Assembly: GCA_963837165.1 (NCBI GenBank)
Contig: CAWIMD010000004.1
Span: 930,001 to 994,000, forward strand
Direction of reading: 5' to 3'
DNA: 64,000 nucleotides
Source: JAENWD01 sp963837165
GTDB taxonomy: Bacteria; Acidobacteriota; Vicinamibacteria; Vicinamibacterales; JAENWD01
Shown here piece by piece: positions 1 through 7,717 of the stretch; position 1 is the first letter of the stretch; every line of letters starts with the position of its first letter. Below the pieces are notes generated by a model, which had not been told where the DNA came from, did no database searches, and worked only from the letters and a program-made list of their open reading frames with translations. The position numbers and the translations under genes are program-made.

Positions 1-732
1 CGGGCCGCTGCGGACGAACAGATCGAGGCCGCCGTCGGCGTCGAACGCGGTCCGTATCCGTTGCAGCAGCTGCCGCACCGCCTGCGCCGCGGATCCGCCG
101 TCGGGCAGGTGGCGGACGGCACGCGCCAGTGCGTCACCAGCGACGAGGCGCCGGTCCAGCAGGTCCGCGAGCCCCTTCCGCAGCTGAAACTCTCCCAGGC
201 TCGCCAGCACCAGCGCGATGGACGCGTCCTCGCGCGCCCCGGCGCGGCAGATCCGCATCGCGCGGTCGAGCGCCTCGTCCACGAGCCGCGCCGACTCGGT
301 CTCGTCGGCCATCCCGAACCCCGGGTCGAGGTCGGCCTCGAGCGGAAACTCGTGCAGCAGCGAAAGGCAGAACGCGTCGATCGTGCCGATGTCCACGTCC
401 CCGAGCCGATCGGCCAGCTCGCGCCAGCGTGTCGCCGAAAGGCCGCCCTCGTCGGCGGCCCGGCGCAGGGTGAGCAGGATGCGCTCCCGCATTTCCGCGG
501 CCGCCTTCCTCGTGAACGTGATCGCGAGGATGTTCCGCGGGTTCACGCCAGCGCGGACGAGGTTGACGTACCGATCGACCAGGACCCTCGTCTTCCCCGT
601 GCCGGCCGAGGCCTCGAGGACGACGTTCAGCCGCGGATCGACGGCGGCGCTGCGATCGGCGGCGTCGGGCGGGACCGGGGCGGCCGGGACCGGATCGTCA
701 AACGGCAGGCGCGGGATCGTCGGCTTCGACAT
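1..732 (-). CDS. addA: AddA-like helicase, N-terminal part (cut by window edge)
   Basis: This is the first 244 residues of a UvrD/RecB-type superfamily 1 helicase, read leftward off the window edge. The start is ATG at 732. A Walker A motif (ASAGTGKT) lies at residues 41-48, followed by the Ia-type motif ITFTRKAAAEMRER and by IGTIDAFCLSLLHEF, both typical of AddA/UvrD helicases. It overlaps the 3' end of the AddB gene by 35 bases, so the two are co-transcribed in the order addB-addA. AddAB-type complexes process double-strand DNA ends for recombination. The remaining motor motifs and the nuclease domain are outside the window, so AddA is assigned from the N-terminus and from its partner. Confidence 0.88.
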   Translation of the reverse strand, partial: MSKPTIPRLPFDDPVPAAPVPPDAADRSAAVDPRLNVVLEASAGTGKTRVLVDRYVNLVRAGVNPRNILAITFTRKAAAEMRERILLTLRRAADEGGLSATRWRELADRLGDVDIGTIDAFCLSLLHEFPLEADLDPGFGMADETESARLVDEALDRAMRICRAGAREDASIALVLASLGEFQLRKGLADLLDRRLVAGDALARAVRHLPDGGSAAQAVRQLLQRIRTAFDADGGLDLFVRSGP

Positions 733-3670
733 AGTCCTTCCGGCACACGGTGGCCCAGCCGCAGGTCGTGCAGAAGCTTCGCTGCTTCGGGCGCGGCGGG
801 AACTCGCCGCGCGCGATCCCGTCCACCAGGGTCACGAACCGCGCCTCCTCCTCCGCGAGCACCCGTTCGACCTCGGCGGCCGAGCGGCCGAGCGGCCGGG
901 CGGGCGGGTCCTCCCGAAACGCCAGGTAGGCCGCCTCGCCAAGCGCCCACTGACGCCCGCGGTAATCCGCGAGCCGCTGCCGCAGCGCCGTGGCGTAGAT
1001 CGCCAGCTGCAGCGGCCCCGGCGCGCGCGACGACTTGTAGTCGATCACGCGGAAGGTGCCGTCGGCCAGCAGGTCCACGCGGTCGGCAATGCCGCGAATG
1101 TCGACCGTCCGCACGCCGCCGTCCTCGGTCCTGAGCGCAACGGACCCGTCGAGCCGGTGCTCCATCCAGCGCTCGACGACGGCCTCGTCACGCCCGGCTT
1201 CCATGCGCAGGACGACCTCGATCAGACCCGGCGCGATGGGCGAGCCGAGGAACCGGGTCCGCTCGAGCGCGGCATCCGACGGCGCCAGCGGAGCGAGGCA
1301 CGACTCGAGCACCTCGCCGGCCAGCGACCGCGCCGCGTCGAGCCGGTCGGCCGTGACCGTCCGGTGGCCGCGTGCCTGCCACTGGTGATAGAAGCGCTCG
1401 AATACCTCGTGGATGAGCTGCCCGCGCTCGAGCGGCGTGAGGCCCTCCTCTTCGGGCCGCTCCTCGGCGAGGCGCAACACGTAGCGGGCAAAGAACTTGA
1501 ACGGGCAGCGGTCGTACTGGTCGATCGCGCTCACCGACCACGCCCGGCGCGCCGGCGGCCGCGCCTGGCCGTGGAAGGCCGCCGACGAGGGATCCGGGCG
1601 TCGCGCGCGCAGCGCGGCCCACGACGCCGCCGTTCCAGAAACGGCGCCGGGCGGGACGGGGCGCAGCGCCAGCGCCTCGTGCGTGAAGATCGTCTGCGGA
1701 CCGAACGCGAGCGGCACTTGTGACAGCCCGGCGCGGCCCGCCTCGTGCAGCAGCGGCGACGGCTCCACGAGCGCATCGTCTTCGAGCGCGAACTCCGAGA
1801 GCGTGACGTGCGAACGAGCGGACTGGAGCAGGTCCACGAAGGCGGCGCGCCCGGCCGCGGAGCGATCGGGATCGCGCGGCCAGCCGAGGCCCGCGAGCAG
1901 CGCGTTCGAGTAGAAGACGTTGCGCCGGGCACGGGCCGGCCACTCGCCGTCCACGAGCCCGGCCAGGTGCAGGTCCACGAACTCACCGAAGGGCGCAGCG
2001 GCCCTGTCCACCAGCAGGACGCCCGCGCCGGAGGCGGCGGCGAACGTCTCGCTCTCGACCCAGCGCCGCACGCACGCGCCGAGCTCGTCCACGGTCCACA
2101 ACGGGTCGTGATGGCGGCTGAACGCGCGGGCAAGCCCGTCGAGCAGCGTGAACACCGCGCTGCGCGCCCGCTGCTCGCGTTCCGCGAGCGGATCGACAGG
2201 CGCCACGGGCCGGGCATGGCGGTCGAGGAAGTCGAGCAGGCGCCGGAGCGCCGCGCTTGCCGGGCCGTGGACGGCAACGGGCGCCAGCGCGCGGATCACG
2301 CGGGCGGCTTCGCGAGCGGCGCGGGCGGCGCGGACGCGATCCCATCGCGGGTCCCTCGGCGGGGCGACGGCCCCGTCGGCCCAGGCCGTGGCCAGCGAAT
2401 CCAGGCGGTCGGCGTCGCCCCCGAAATCGAATGCCGAGGCACCCACCTCGAGCGCCGCCACGTCCTCGAGCGCCAGCGGATCGTCGTGGGCGCCGAAGGC
2501 GAAGTGCGGCGACCGGAGCAGCGCGGCCAGGGGCGCCGCGCCGAAGCCGGTGCTCATCGCCGAGAAGACCAGATCGAGCGCGGCGGCAAACGGCTCGCCC
2601 GCCAGGGGCAGGGCGTCCCGCGATTCGAGCGGGACACCGCCGGAGGCGAAGACCTCGCGGGCCAGATACACATACGGCAGCGGCCGTCCCACCACGACGC
2701 CGACGCGATCGAGCGGCACCTCGGACGGCTCGACGAGCGCCCGGACGCGGCGGACCAGGTCCACGAGCTCGTCCTCGCGGTCCCGGCTCCGAAACGCCAC
2801 CGGGCCCGTGCCGTCGTCCCGGGGCACGACGAGCACCGGCGCGTCCATGGCCGCGGCGGGCTGCGGCACGCGCACCTCGTCGAGGCCGGGCAGCAGGTCG
2901 TGCAGGCGCTCGAGCAGTCCGGTCGCCAGCTGCTCCTCGGTCGCGACCAGGTCGATCGACTGCAGGCCCGGCAGCCGCGTGAGCAGCGCGTAGTCCGCGC
3001 TCCAGAGGCCGCCGGGTTCGTGTGCCACATCTCCAACCGCCACGACGATGGCCCGGTACGGGCGGTCCGGCTCGGCGCTGAGGAGCGCCTCGCGAAGCGT
3101 GTGCTCGTCGAGCTCCTGCAGTTCGCCGACGCGGCGCTCGTAGGCGTGGAAGGCCCGGGCGAGAAACCGCGTCTGGCGCAGCAGGCGCTCGGCCCCGCGG
3201 TCGTAGTCCACGGCGGAGTCGAACTCCGAGCTCAGCTGCTCCTCGAAGCGGGCGACCGTCCGCTGGTTCCTGCGGAGGCCGTCGTACAGGTCCAGGATCT
3301 CGCCGATGAGGGCGGGACGCAGGTGGAACGGCGGGGTGTCGCCCTCGGTGATCGCCTCGTGCGCGGCGCCCTCGACGAGCACCTCGCGCTCGACGGCGGT
3401 GAGCAGGCGCGGCAGGCGTCCGGCCCGCTGGTGCAGCCGCTCGTACCACTCGCCGCGCGTGAGGAGGTCGGGCAGCACGAGCGCCGCTCCCGACGCGAGC
3501 CGGTCCTCGAGCGACCGCCGGAGCAGCTCGGCCGCCGACCGCGTGGGTACCAGCACCGCCGTGGCGCGCGCGCGCAGGAGATCGGAGGTTGGCAGCAGGG
3601 CGGACAGCGCGGCGCGGAAGGCGGGCAGGCTCGGGGCGCGATGGAGTCGCGTGCGGCGCTCGGTGGTCAC
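698..3670 (-). CDS. addB: AddB-like PD-(D/E)XK nuclease subunit
   Basis: A 990-residue partner of the AddA-type helicase in double-strand-break end processing. The N-terminal half is a helicase-like region without an obvious P-loop. The C-terminus carries a RecB-family nuclease motif (VIDYKSSRAPG) and cysteines that look like the AddB iron-sulfur staple: one in YDRCPFKFFARYVL and three in SFCTTCGWATVCRKDY. The gene starts at ATG 3670, overlapping the upstream gene by 4 bases, and overlaps addA downstream. It is shorter than the Bacillus AddB (about 1,150 residues) and closer to proteobacterial AddB versions. Confidence 0.85.
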   Translation of the reverse strand: MTTERRTRLHRAPSLPAFRAALSALLPTSDLLRARATAVLVPTRSAAELLRRSLEDRLASGAALVLPDLLTRGEWYERLHQRAGRLPRLLTAVEREVLVEGAAHEAITEGDTPPFHLRPALIGEILDLYDGLRRNQRTVARFEEQLSSEFDSAVDYDRGAERLLRQTRFLARAFHAYERRVGELQELDEHTLREALLSAEPDRPYRAIVVAVGDVAHEPGGLWSADYALLTRLPGLQSIDLVATEEQLATGLLERLHDLLPGLDEVRVPQPAAAMDAPVLVVPRDDGTGPVAFRSRDREDELVDLVRRVRALVEPSEVPLDRVGVVVGRPLPYVYLAREVFASGGVPLESRDALPLAGEPFAAALDLVFSAMSTGFGAAPLAALLRSPHFAFGAHDDPLALEDVAALEVGASAFDFGGDADRLDSLATAWADGAVAPPRDPRWDRVRAARAAREAARVIRALAPVAVHGPASAALRRLLDFLDRHARPVAPVDPLAEREQRARSAVFTLLDGLARAFSRHHDPLWTVDELGACVRRWVESETFAAASGAGVLLVDRAAAPFGEFVDLHLAGLVDGEWPARARRNVFYSNALLAGLGWPRDPDRSAAGRAAFVDLLQSARSHVTLSEFALEDDALVEPSPLLHEAGRAGLSQVPLAFGPQTIFTHEALALRPVPPGAVSGTAASWAALRARRPDPSSAAFHGQARPPARRAWSVSAIDQYDRCPFKFFARYVLRLAEERPEEEGLTPLERGQLIHEVFERFYHQWQARGHRTVTADRLDAARSLAGEVLESCLAPLAPSDAALERTRFLGSPIAPGLIEVVLRMEAGRDEAVVERWMEHRLDGSVALRTEDGGVRTVDIRGIADRVDLLADGTFRVIDYKSSRAPGPLQLAIYATALRQRLADYRGRQWALGEAAYLAFREDPPARPLGRSAAEVERVLAEEEARFVTLVDGIARGEFPPRPKQRSFCTTCGWATVCRKDYVEADDPAPAV

Positions 3671-5076
3671 TTCGGGCCGGGGGGCGCCAGCGCGCGCTCG
3701 AGGTCCTGCCGCGCGCGGTCGAGGAGCATCAGCGAGCCCGCGGCGGCCGACGAGGCCTGCCAGGCGAGGTCCATGGTGCCGCGCCCGACGGCGGTCTGGC
3801 GCGTCGAGACGGCCTGCGCCGCCAGCCGGGCGGCCGTCTGGAAGAGCGAGTGCACGTCGCCCAGGCCGGGGGGCGGCACGACGTGGTCGAGCGTCCGCAG
3901 CACGTCGGACATCCGGTCGCGGAGCCTCGGCAGCTCGGCGGCGTCGGGTCCGGCCAGTCGCTTGATGTCATCGAGGGCGGCGCCCGTCAGGTCGAGGCTG
4001 GCGAGCGGTCCGCGCAGCTCGCGCCGATAACGCCGGTACGCGCCGATCTGCAGGGACCACCGATCGCGCGCGAGGCGGAGCCGGCGCGCGGCATCCAGCT
4101 CGTCGCGCAGCGTCGCCAGGATCGCGGACACCTCGCGAGGACGGGTGCCGCCGAGGCGGCGGTCCTCGCGCTCGACGCGCCCGATCAGGCGCTCGACGGC
4201 GCGGACGTCGGCGCGCGACGCGTTGACTCGGGCGGCCGACGTCGTCTCGGACGCCAGATGGGCGTAGGCGGCCTCCGTGGCGCGCTCGGCACGCAGCCAA
4301 TCGCGCACCTGGGCCCGCAGGTAGGTGGCCACGGCCGGCGAGAGGTCCGGCGCCGAGATGTCGAGCGCGGTGGCCAGCCCCTCGAGCAGGGCGAGCCGCT
4401 CGCTCGGGTCGTCGGCCACGTCGGCCAGCGCCGTCGCGGTGGCCAGCGACTCGGCCACGGTCGGCTCCGCCAGCGGCGCCATGAGGACCGGCGCCTGGAC
4501 GTTGGCCACGAGATTCAGGTCGAATTGCCGTTCCCCGGCCTCCGCACGCAGCTCCGAGATGGCTTCGTCCACGAGCTGCACGATCTGTCGCACGTCATCG
4601 GCGCGGTAGTTGTAGTGCTCCAGCGGCCAGGCGGTCAGCCGGCGTCTGGCGTCCTGCGCCAGGGCCAGCTTGCGCGACGGGCTGCCGGCGAGCGCGATCT
4701 CGTTCAGCACGGCCGCGACGTCGCCGGCGAGCGCGGCGAAGTCGGCCTCCCCGCGTGTGTCGGCGTACCGCGCGGCCCTGAGGGACGCCGCGTACTGGTC
4801 GGTGCGCGTCCAGTCCACCTCGGAGGCCGGCAGCGACATCAGCGACGGCGCGCTCTTCGGCCCGAGCGACAGGGTGAAGACGACGCGGTCGCCGACGCGC
4901 GCGTATTCCCCGAGGCAGACGACCGCCGTGCCGTTGGTGAGGAAGAGGCGGAAGAGCGCCGGCACGTCGGCCGCCGCCGGGCGCGCGAGGGCGACGAGCG
5001 CGAGGATCACCACGGCGAGCGTCCGCCGGCGGACGCCAGCAGAGGCCCGGCCGAAGCGGATCACGCGCCTGCCCAC
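3667..5076 (-). CDS. exported protein of unknown function
   Basis: A 469-residue protein I do not recognise. Residues 1-37 look like a signal peptide: basic start, hydrophobic core around LAVVILALVALA, then small residues (AAAD). The mature part is Ala/Arg/Leu rich and probably helical, with no catalytic motif that I can name. It ends in a 4-base ATGA overlap with addB, so it is probably the first gene of the addBA transcript. That linkage suggests only shared expression. A role in recombination would be odd for an exported protein. Confidence 0.6.
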   Translation of the reverse strand: MGRRVIRFGRASAGVRRRTLAVVILALVALARPAAADVPALFRLFLTNGTAVVCLGEYARVGDRVVFTLSLGPKSAPSLMSLPASEVDWTRTDQYAASLRAARYADTRGEADFAALAGDVAAVLNEIALAGSPSRKLALAQDARRRLTAWPLEHYNYRADDVRQIVQLVDEAISELRAEAGERQFDLNLVANVQAPVLMAPLAEPTVAESLATATALADVADDPSERLALLEGLATALDISAPDLSPAVATYLRAQVRDWLRAERATEAAYAHLASETTSAARVNASRADVRAVERLIGRVEREDRRLGGTRPREVSAILATLRDELDAARRLRLARDRWSLQIGAYRRYRRELRGPLASLDLTGAALDDIKRLAGPDAAELPRLRDRMSDVLRTLDHVVPPPGLGDVHSLFQTAARLAAQAVSTRQTAVGRGTMDLAWQASSAAAGSLMLLDRARQDLERALAPPGPK

Positions 5077-5335
5077 CTCGTGAGCGTAGTCGTGGGACCG
5101 GAGAGGGTCAAGAAGGGGGCTGTGGAAAAGATGTGGACGAACGGTGGATAGTCTGTGGACGCGGCGTGGACGGAAAAAGATCTCGCGCGCGTTCCGGCCG
5201 GAATGTGCCGGTTCGCGGGTTGTGGAGGGCGTCTTCGCGGCTCCTTTCGCTTGATTGCACCGCGTGGGCGCCTACAATGTCCACCCTGTCGTGCAGCGAG
5301 CGCGCGACACCTGACAGCGGACGGATCCCACACTC

Positions 5336-5554
5336 GTGCATCACATCGACGAAGTCATCGAAGGCCGGACGTACCACATCGAAGTGTCACGGGTCGCGCG
5401 GGACCGCTGGCGGGCCCACATCGCGCGGGCGCCGGGCGTGCCGACGGCGATGATGCCGTTCTACGGACCGACGCCGGCCGAGGCCGCGCGGATGCTGAGC
5501 AACTGGCTGACGCTGGCGCATCGGACGGTGCGTGGCGGGGTTCCGGGGGCCTGA
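5336..5554 (+). CDS. small conserved-looking protein of unknown function
   Basis: A 72-residue protein from a GTG start, MHHIDEVIEGRTYHIEVS at the N-terminus. It reads like a small beta-strand domain (paired basic and aromatic residues, then an alpha-helical AEAARMLSNWL stretch) and has no signal peptide or membrane segment. It stands alone just upstream of the tRNA-Ala gene, with its stop codon 16 bases before the tRNA -10 box. No function can be assigned. Composition matches neighbouring genes, so it is likely coding. Confidence 0.5.
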   Translation: MHHIDEVIEGRTYHIEVSRVARDRWRAHIARAPGVPTAMMPFYGPTPAEAARMLSNWLTLAHRTVRGGVPGA

Positions 5555-5570
5555 CGCAGATCCTGCGTGG

Positions 5571-5576
5571 TATACT
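5571..5576 (+). promoter_or_regulatory. -10 box for tRNA-Ala
   Basis: TATACT lies 25 bases upstream of the tRNA-Ala gene. No convincing -35 box at 16-18 base spacing is visible. Confidence 0.4.
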
Positions 5577-5601
5577 TGGGGGTTCGTAGCATCCGCCGAG
5601 T

Positions 5602-5677
5602 GGGCCTGTAGCGCAGTTGGGAGCGCGCCTGAATGGCATTCAGGAGGTCACCGGTTCGATCCCGGTCAGGTCCACCA
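5602..5677 (+). tRNA. tRNA-Ala (anticodon GGC)
   Basis: A complete 76-base cloverleaf including an encoded CCA end. The acceptor stem is GGGCCTG paired with CAGGTCC and contains the G3:U70 wobble pair that identifies alanine tRNAs. The anticodon arm is CCTGA-ATGGCAT-TCAGG with GGC at positions 34-36, and the T loop is TTCGATC. A serine-recombinase remnant on the opposite strand ends inside this gene, which marks it as a probable integration site. Confidence 0.97.
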
Positions 5678-6008
5678 AATTTTCATTCCCGGTCTCAATC
5701 TCCCGCAAGTAGCTGAAAGCCGGTGCGGTTACGGCGGTTCGAACAAAGCCGTTCCCCTCGAACGCGATTCCCTCCGGAAAGAACAGCTGTTGGAACCGCT
5801 GACGCTGTTCGAGTGACGCCTGCACCCAGAGATCGGCGGCGCGCGGCAGAACGCGTTCTGCGAACGCCAGGATGCCCTCCACGTCGAGTTCTTCGAGCTG
5901 GCCTGAGTGACGGTCGATCCGCGCGAGCGTGAGCTCCTCGCGCAGTTTCTCGGCGTGACGGTCGTACGTCTCGATGTCGAGCGTTCTGCGACCGATGCCT
6001 TGAGGCAC
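5640..6008 (-). pseudogene. C-terminal remnant of a serine recombinase ending inside tRNA-Ala
   Basis: About 122 residues resembling the C-terminal tail of large resolvase/invertase-type serine recombinases, with features such as LEELDVEGILAFAERVL, ADLWVQASLEQRQRFQQLF and FPEGIAFEGNGFV. The catalytic serine domain and the zinc ribbon are missing; the open frame is closed by a stop near 6070. The last residues, VDLTGIEPVTS, are encoded by the antisense of the tRNA-Ala T-arm, and the stop lies opposite the anticodon stem. This arrangement is typical of integrases whose attachment site is a tRNA 3' end. It is probably dead debris of an integrated element. Confidence 0.7.
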
Positions 6009-6083
6009 TCGGCGCCGGTCATCGGCGACACGGTGGCGACGAGTACCCGAGTTCGCTGGGCGGCGGCGCGGCGATGAACTTCG

Positions 6084-6689
6084 CTACTGTGGCAGCTTCT
6101 CGAGCACTTTCGTCGCGGCCGCCTTTGCTTTCGCCAAACCACCGTCGGATTCGACGTCGACGTCGACGAGATACTTGCCTTTGACGAAGGAGAGTTTGCT
6201 GAAGGTCGTGTCCCAGTAGGCCTCGTCGCCGACGCCGGCGACGGTCTCCGGGGAGCCGGCATTCTTGCGAGCCATCTCGAGACTGTCTTTTGCCTGTGCC
6301 ACCGGCCCGGCGTAGTACGCGCCCTCCTGGCCCGTCATGACCGACAGGGTCAACCGCTGCGAGATCGGGCGTCCGCCCACTTGAGGGGCCGAAGGATCGC
6401 CGAAAGAACAGGTGACCAGCGGTCCGACTTCCTCTTTAAGGCCGTCGAGCGCTGGCTTGCCGACAATCGCTTCGACGTCGAGCTTCGTCAGTAGCGTGCA
6501 GGCATCGACGGGAACGAACGGAGTCGCCGTCGCAGACGGTTTGGGCGCGGCCCCCGGCTGCCCGGCTGGAGCCGACGCCGCGGGCTTCTCAGCCTCCGAC
6601 CCACAGCCTCCAATCAACAACGAACTGACGACGAGCAATCCTGGCACCGCGGCGGCCAACGAACCGTATCCGCACACATCTTTTCTCAT
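6084..6689 (-). CDS. lipoprotein with a DUF3558-like domain
   Basis: A 201-residue predicted lipoprotein. The N-terminus has a hydrophobic segment ending in a lipobox (LLIGGCGS, lipidated Cys near residue 29), then a low-complexity Pro/Ala/Ser linker and a globular domain. The pattern DACTLLTKLDVEAIVGKP followed by VTCSFGDP, with one cysteine in each half, resembles DUF3558-type lipoproteins of unknown function. It lies between the recombinase remnant and toxin debris and could be a passenger gene. The stop codon falls a few bases from the end of the recombinase remnant's open frame. Confidence 0.6.
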   Translation of the reverse strand: MRKDVCGYGSLAAAVPGLLVVSSLLIGGCGSEAEKPAASAPAGQPGAAPKPSATATPFVPVDACTLLTKLDVEAIVGKPALDGLKEEVGPLVTCSFGDPSAPQVGGRPISQRLTLSVMTGQEGAYYAGPVAQAKDSLEMARKNAGSPETVAGVGDEAYWDTTFSKLSFVKGKYLVDVDVESDGGLAKAKAAATKVLEKLPQ

Positions 6690-7320
6690 GAGGCCTCCAG
6701 AATTCCTCCTCGGTGTTCGGGCTTCGGCGTCGCAGCCTTTACGAGCGCCATGGAATCTCCTCGAACGTCACCTCGTCCGCTCCTCTAAAGCCCTGGTGTC
6801 CCGGCGACACTCTTCGAACATCATCTGTCGGCTGGGGTCGAACCCCGAGGCTGATGAAACATTCCGAAGACCCTGAAATTCCGTTCTGCCTCAACCACGT
6901 GACAGGAGGGCGCTCGCGACGTGTCTGTAGTCTGTGGGAGAGCGGCCATCGGCGCAAGCGGCTCAAAGTTCGCCCGATATCATCAACTGCACAGACGAGA
7001 TGCGACTCGCGGCCGTGGCTGGTGGCGCCGATGTGCTCGTCACGGGGGATGCGGCTGTGCTGAAGCTTGGCAGCGTGCCGCTGCCGGCCTGGCTCCCCAC
7101 GCGGGCTCTGGGATTTGTTTCGCGGCTCCGAACCGCGACGGCGATTCGGGGACCGCGTGGCCACCTCATCGCGGGAGGCAGCGAGGTTCACGCGGCGACA
7201 ATCTTCAGGCCCTCGAGCCGCCTGAGCCAGGCGCTCACCCGATCGAGGTCATCCCCGTCGCCTGACGCCAGAGGCCCACAGTTGACAGCCTCTCCCCGGA
7301 GGGAGGAAACTTCTCTCTTC
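6690..7320. other. gene-poor stretch with degraded coding debris
   Basis: No intact gene is convincing here. The only coding trace I can support is the PIN-domain fragment annotated separately. The rest shows only short open frames in several phases and no RNA fold that I recognise. Confidence 0.4.
6970..7107 (+). pseudogene. possible PIN-domain toxin remnant
   Basis: In one frame this stretch reads SPDIINCTDEMRLAAVAGG, then ADVLVTGDAAVLKLG. That is the C-terminal pattern of PIN ribonuclease toxins (an acidic residue plus Ala-rich helix, then ADxLVTGDxxLL). The normal N-terminal half with the first catalytic Asp is absent, and no antitoxin is adjacent. The similarity is short, so this is a tentative call of a decayed VapC-like toxin. 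Confidence 0.3.
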
Positions 7321-7335
7321 CATAGTTCGTCTATG
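7321..7335 (+). promoter_or_regulatory. inverted repeat, candidate PadR operator
   Basis: CATAGTTCGTCTATG is a perfect 5-base inverted repeat with a 5-base spacer. It sits 13 bases before the padR start codon, just upstream of the ribosome-binding stretch AAAGAGGA. Its placement suggests autoregulation by the PadR protein encoded immediately downstream. Confidence 0.5.
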
Positions 7336-7348
7336 CAAAGAGGAACTG

Positions 7349-7693
7349 ATGAAAGAAACCAGGACGAAGAGCAGGAACGAGCTCCTTCCGGGCACGCTCG
7401 AGATGCTGATTCTGAAGACGCTGTCGATCGCGTCGATGCACGGCTACGGCATCGCGCAGCACATCCAGATGCTGTCGGCGGACGTGCTGACGATCGAAGA
7501 GGGATCGCTCTATCCGGCGCTGCAACGGATGCTCGTCAAGGGATGGGTGTTGGCCGAGTGGAAGATGTCGGCGAACAACCGGCGCGCGCGCTTCTACACG
7601 CTCACGACGGCCGGGAAGACGCAGCTCGGCGTCGAGGAATCGCGATTCTCCCAGATGTTCGGCGCGATCATGCGCGTGATGAAGACGACGTAG
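7349..7693 (+). CDS. PadR-family transcriptional regulator
   Basis: A 114-residue winged-helix repressor. The signature regions of the PadR family are present: LLPGTLEMLILKTLS at residues 12-26, HGYGIAQHIQ, then EEGSLYPALQRMLVKGWV and a wing with RRARFYTLTTAGK. The ATG start is preceded by AAAGAGGA. It lies 24 bases upstream of an ADOP-type permease gene, a pairing found very frequently in Acidobacteria. It probably represses itself and the permease. The inducer is unknown. Confidence 0.9.
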   Translation: MKETRTKSRNELLPGTLEMLILKTLSIASMHGYGIAQHIQMLSADVLTIEEGSLYPALQRMLVKGWVLAEWKMSANNRRARFYTLTTAGKTQLGVEESRFSQMFGAIMRVMKTT

Positions 7694-7717
7694 TGTCCTG
7701 ACGCTCAGGAGGGTGCC

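Noticed and set aside
1745..4030. Rightward open frame of 761 codons opposite addB
   Set aside because: Overlaps AddB, whose nuclease and Fe-S motifs are clear, and has Arg/Gln-rich shadow composition.
5118..5166. Chromosomal replication origin
   Set aside because: Only four imperfect boxes and no dnaA, dnaN or AT-rich unwinding region are adjacent.
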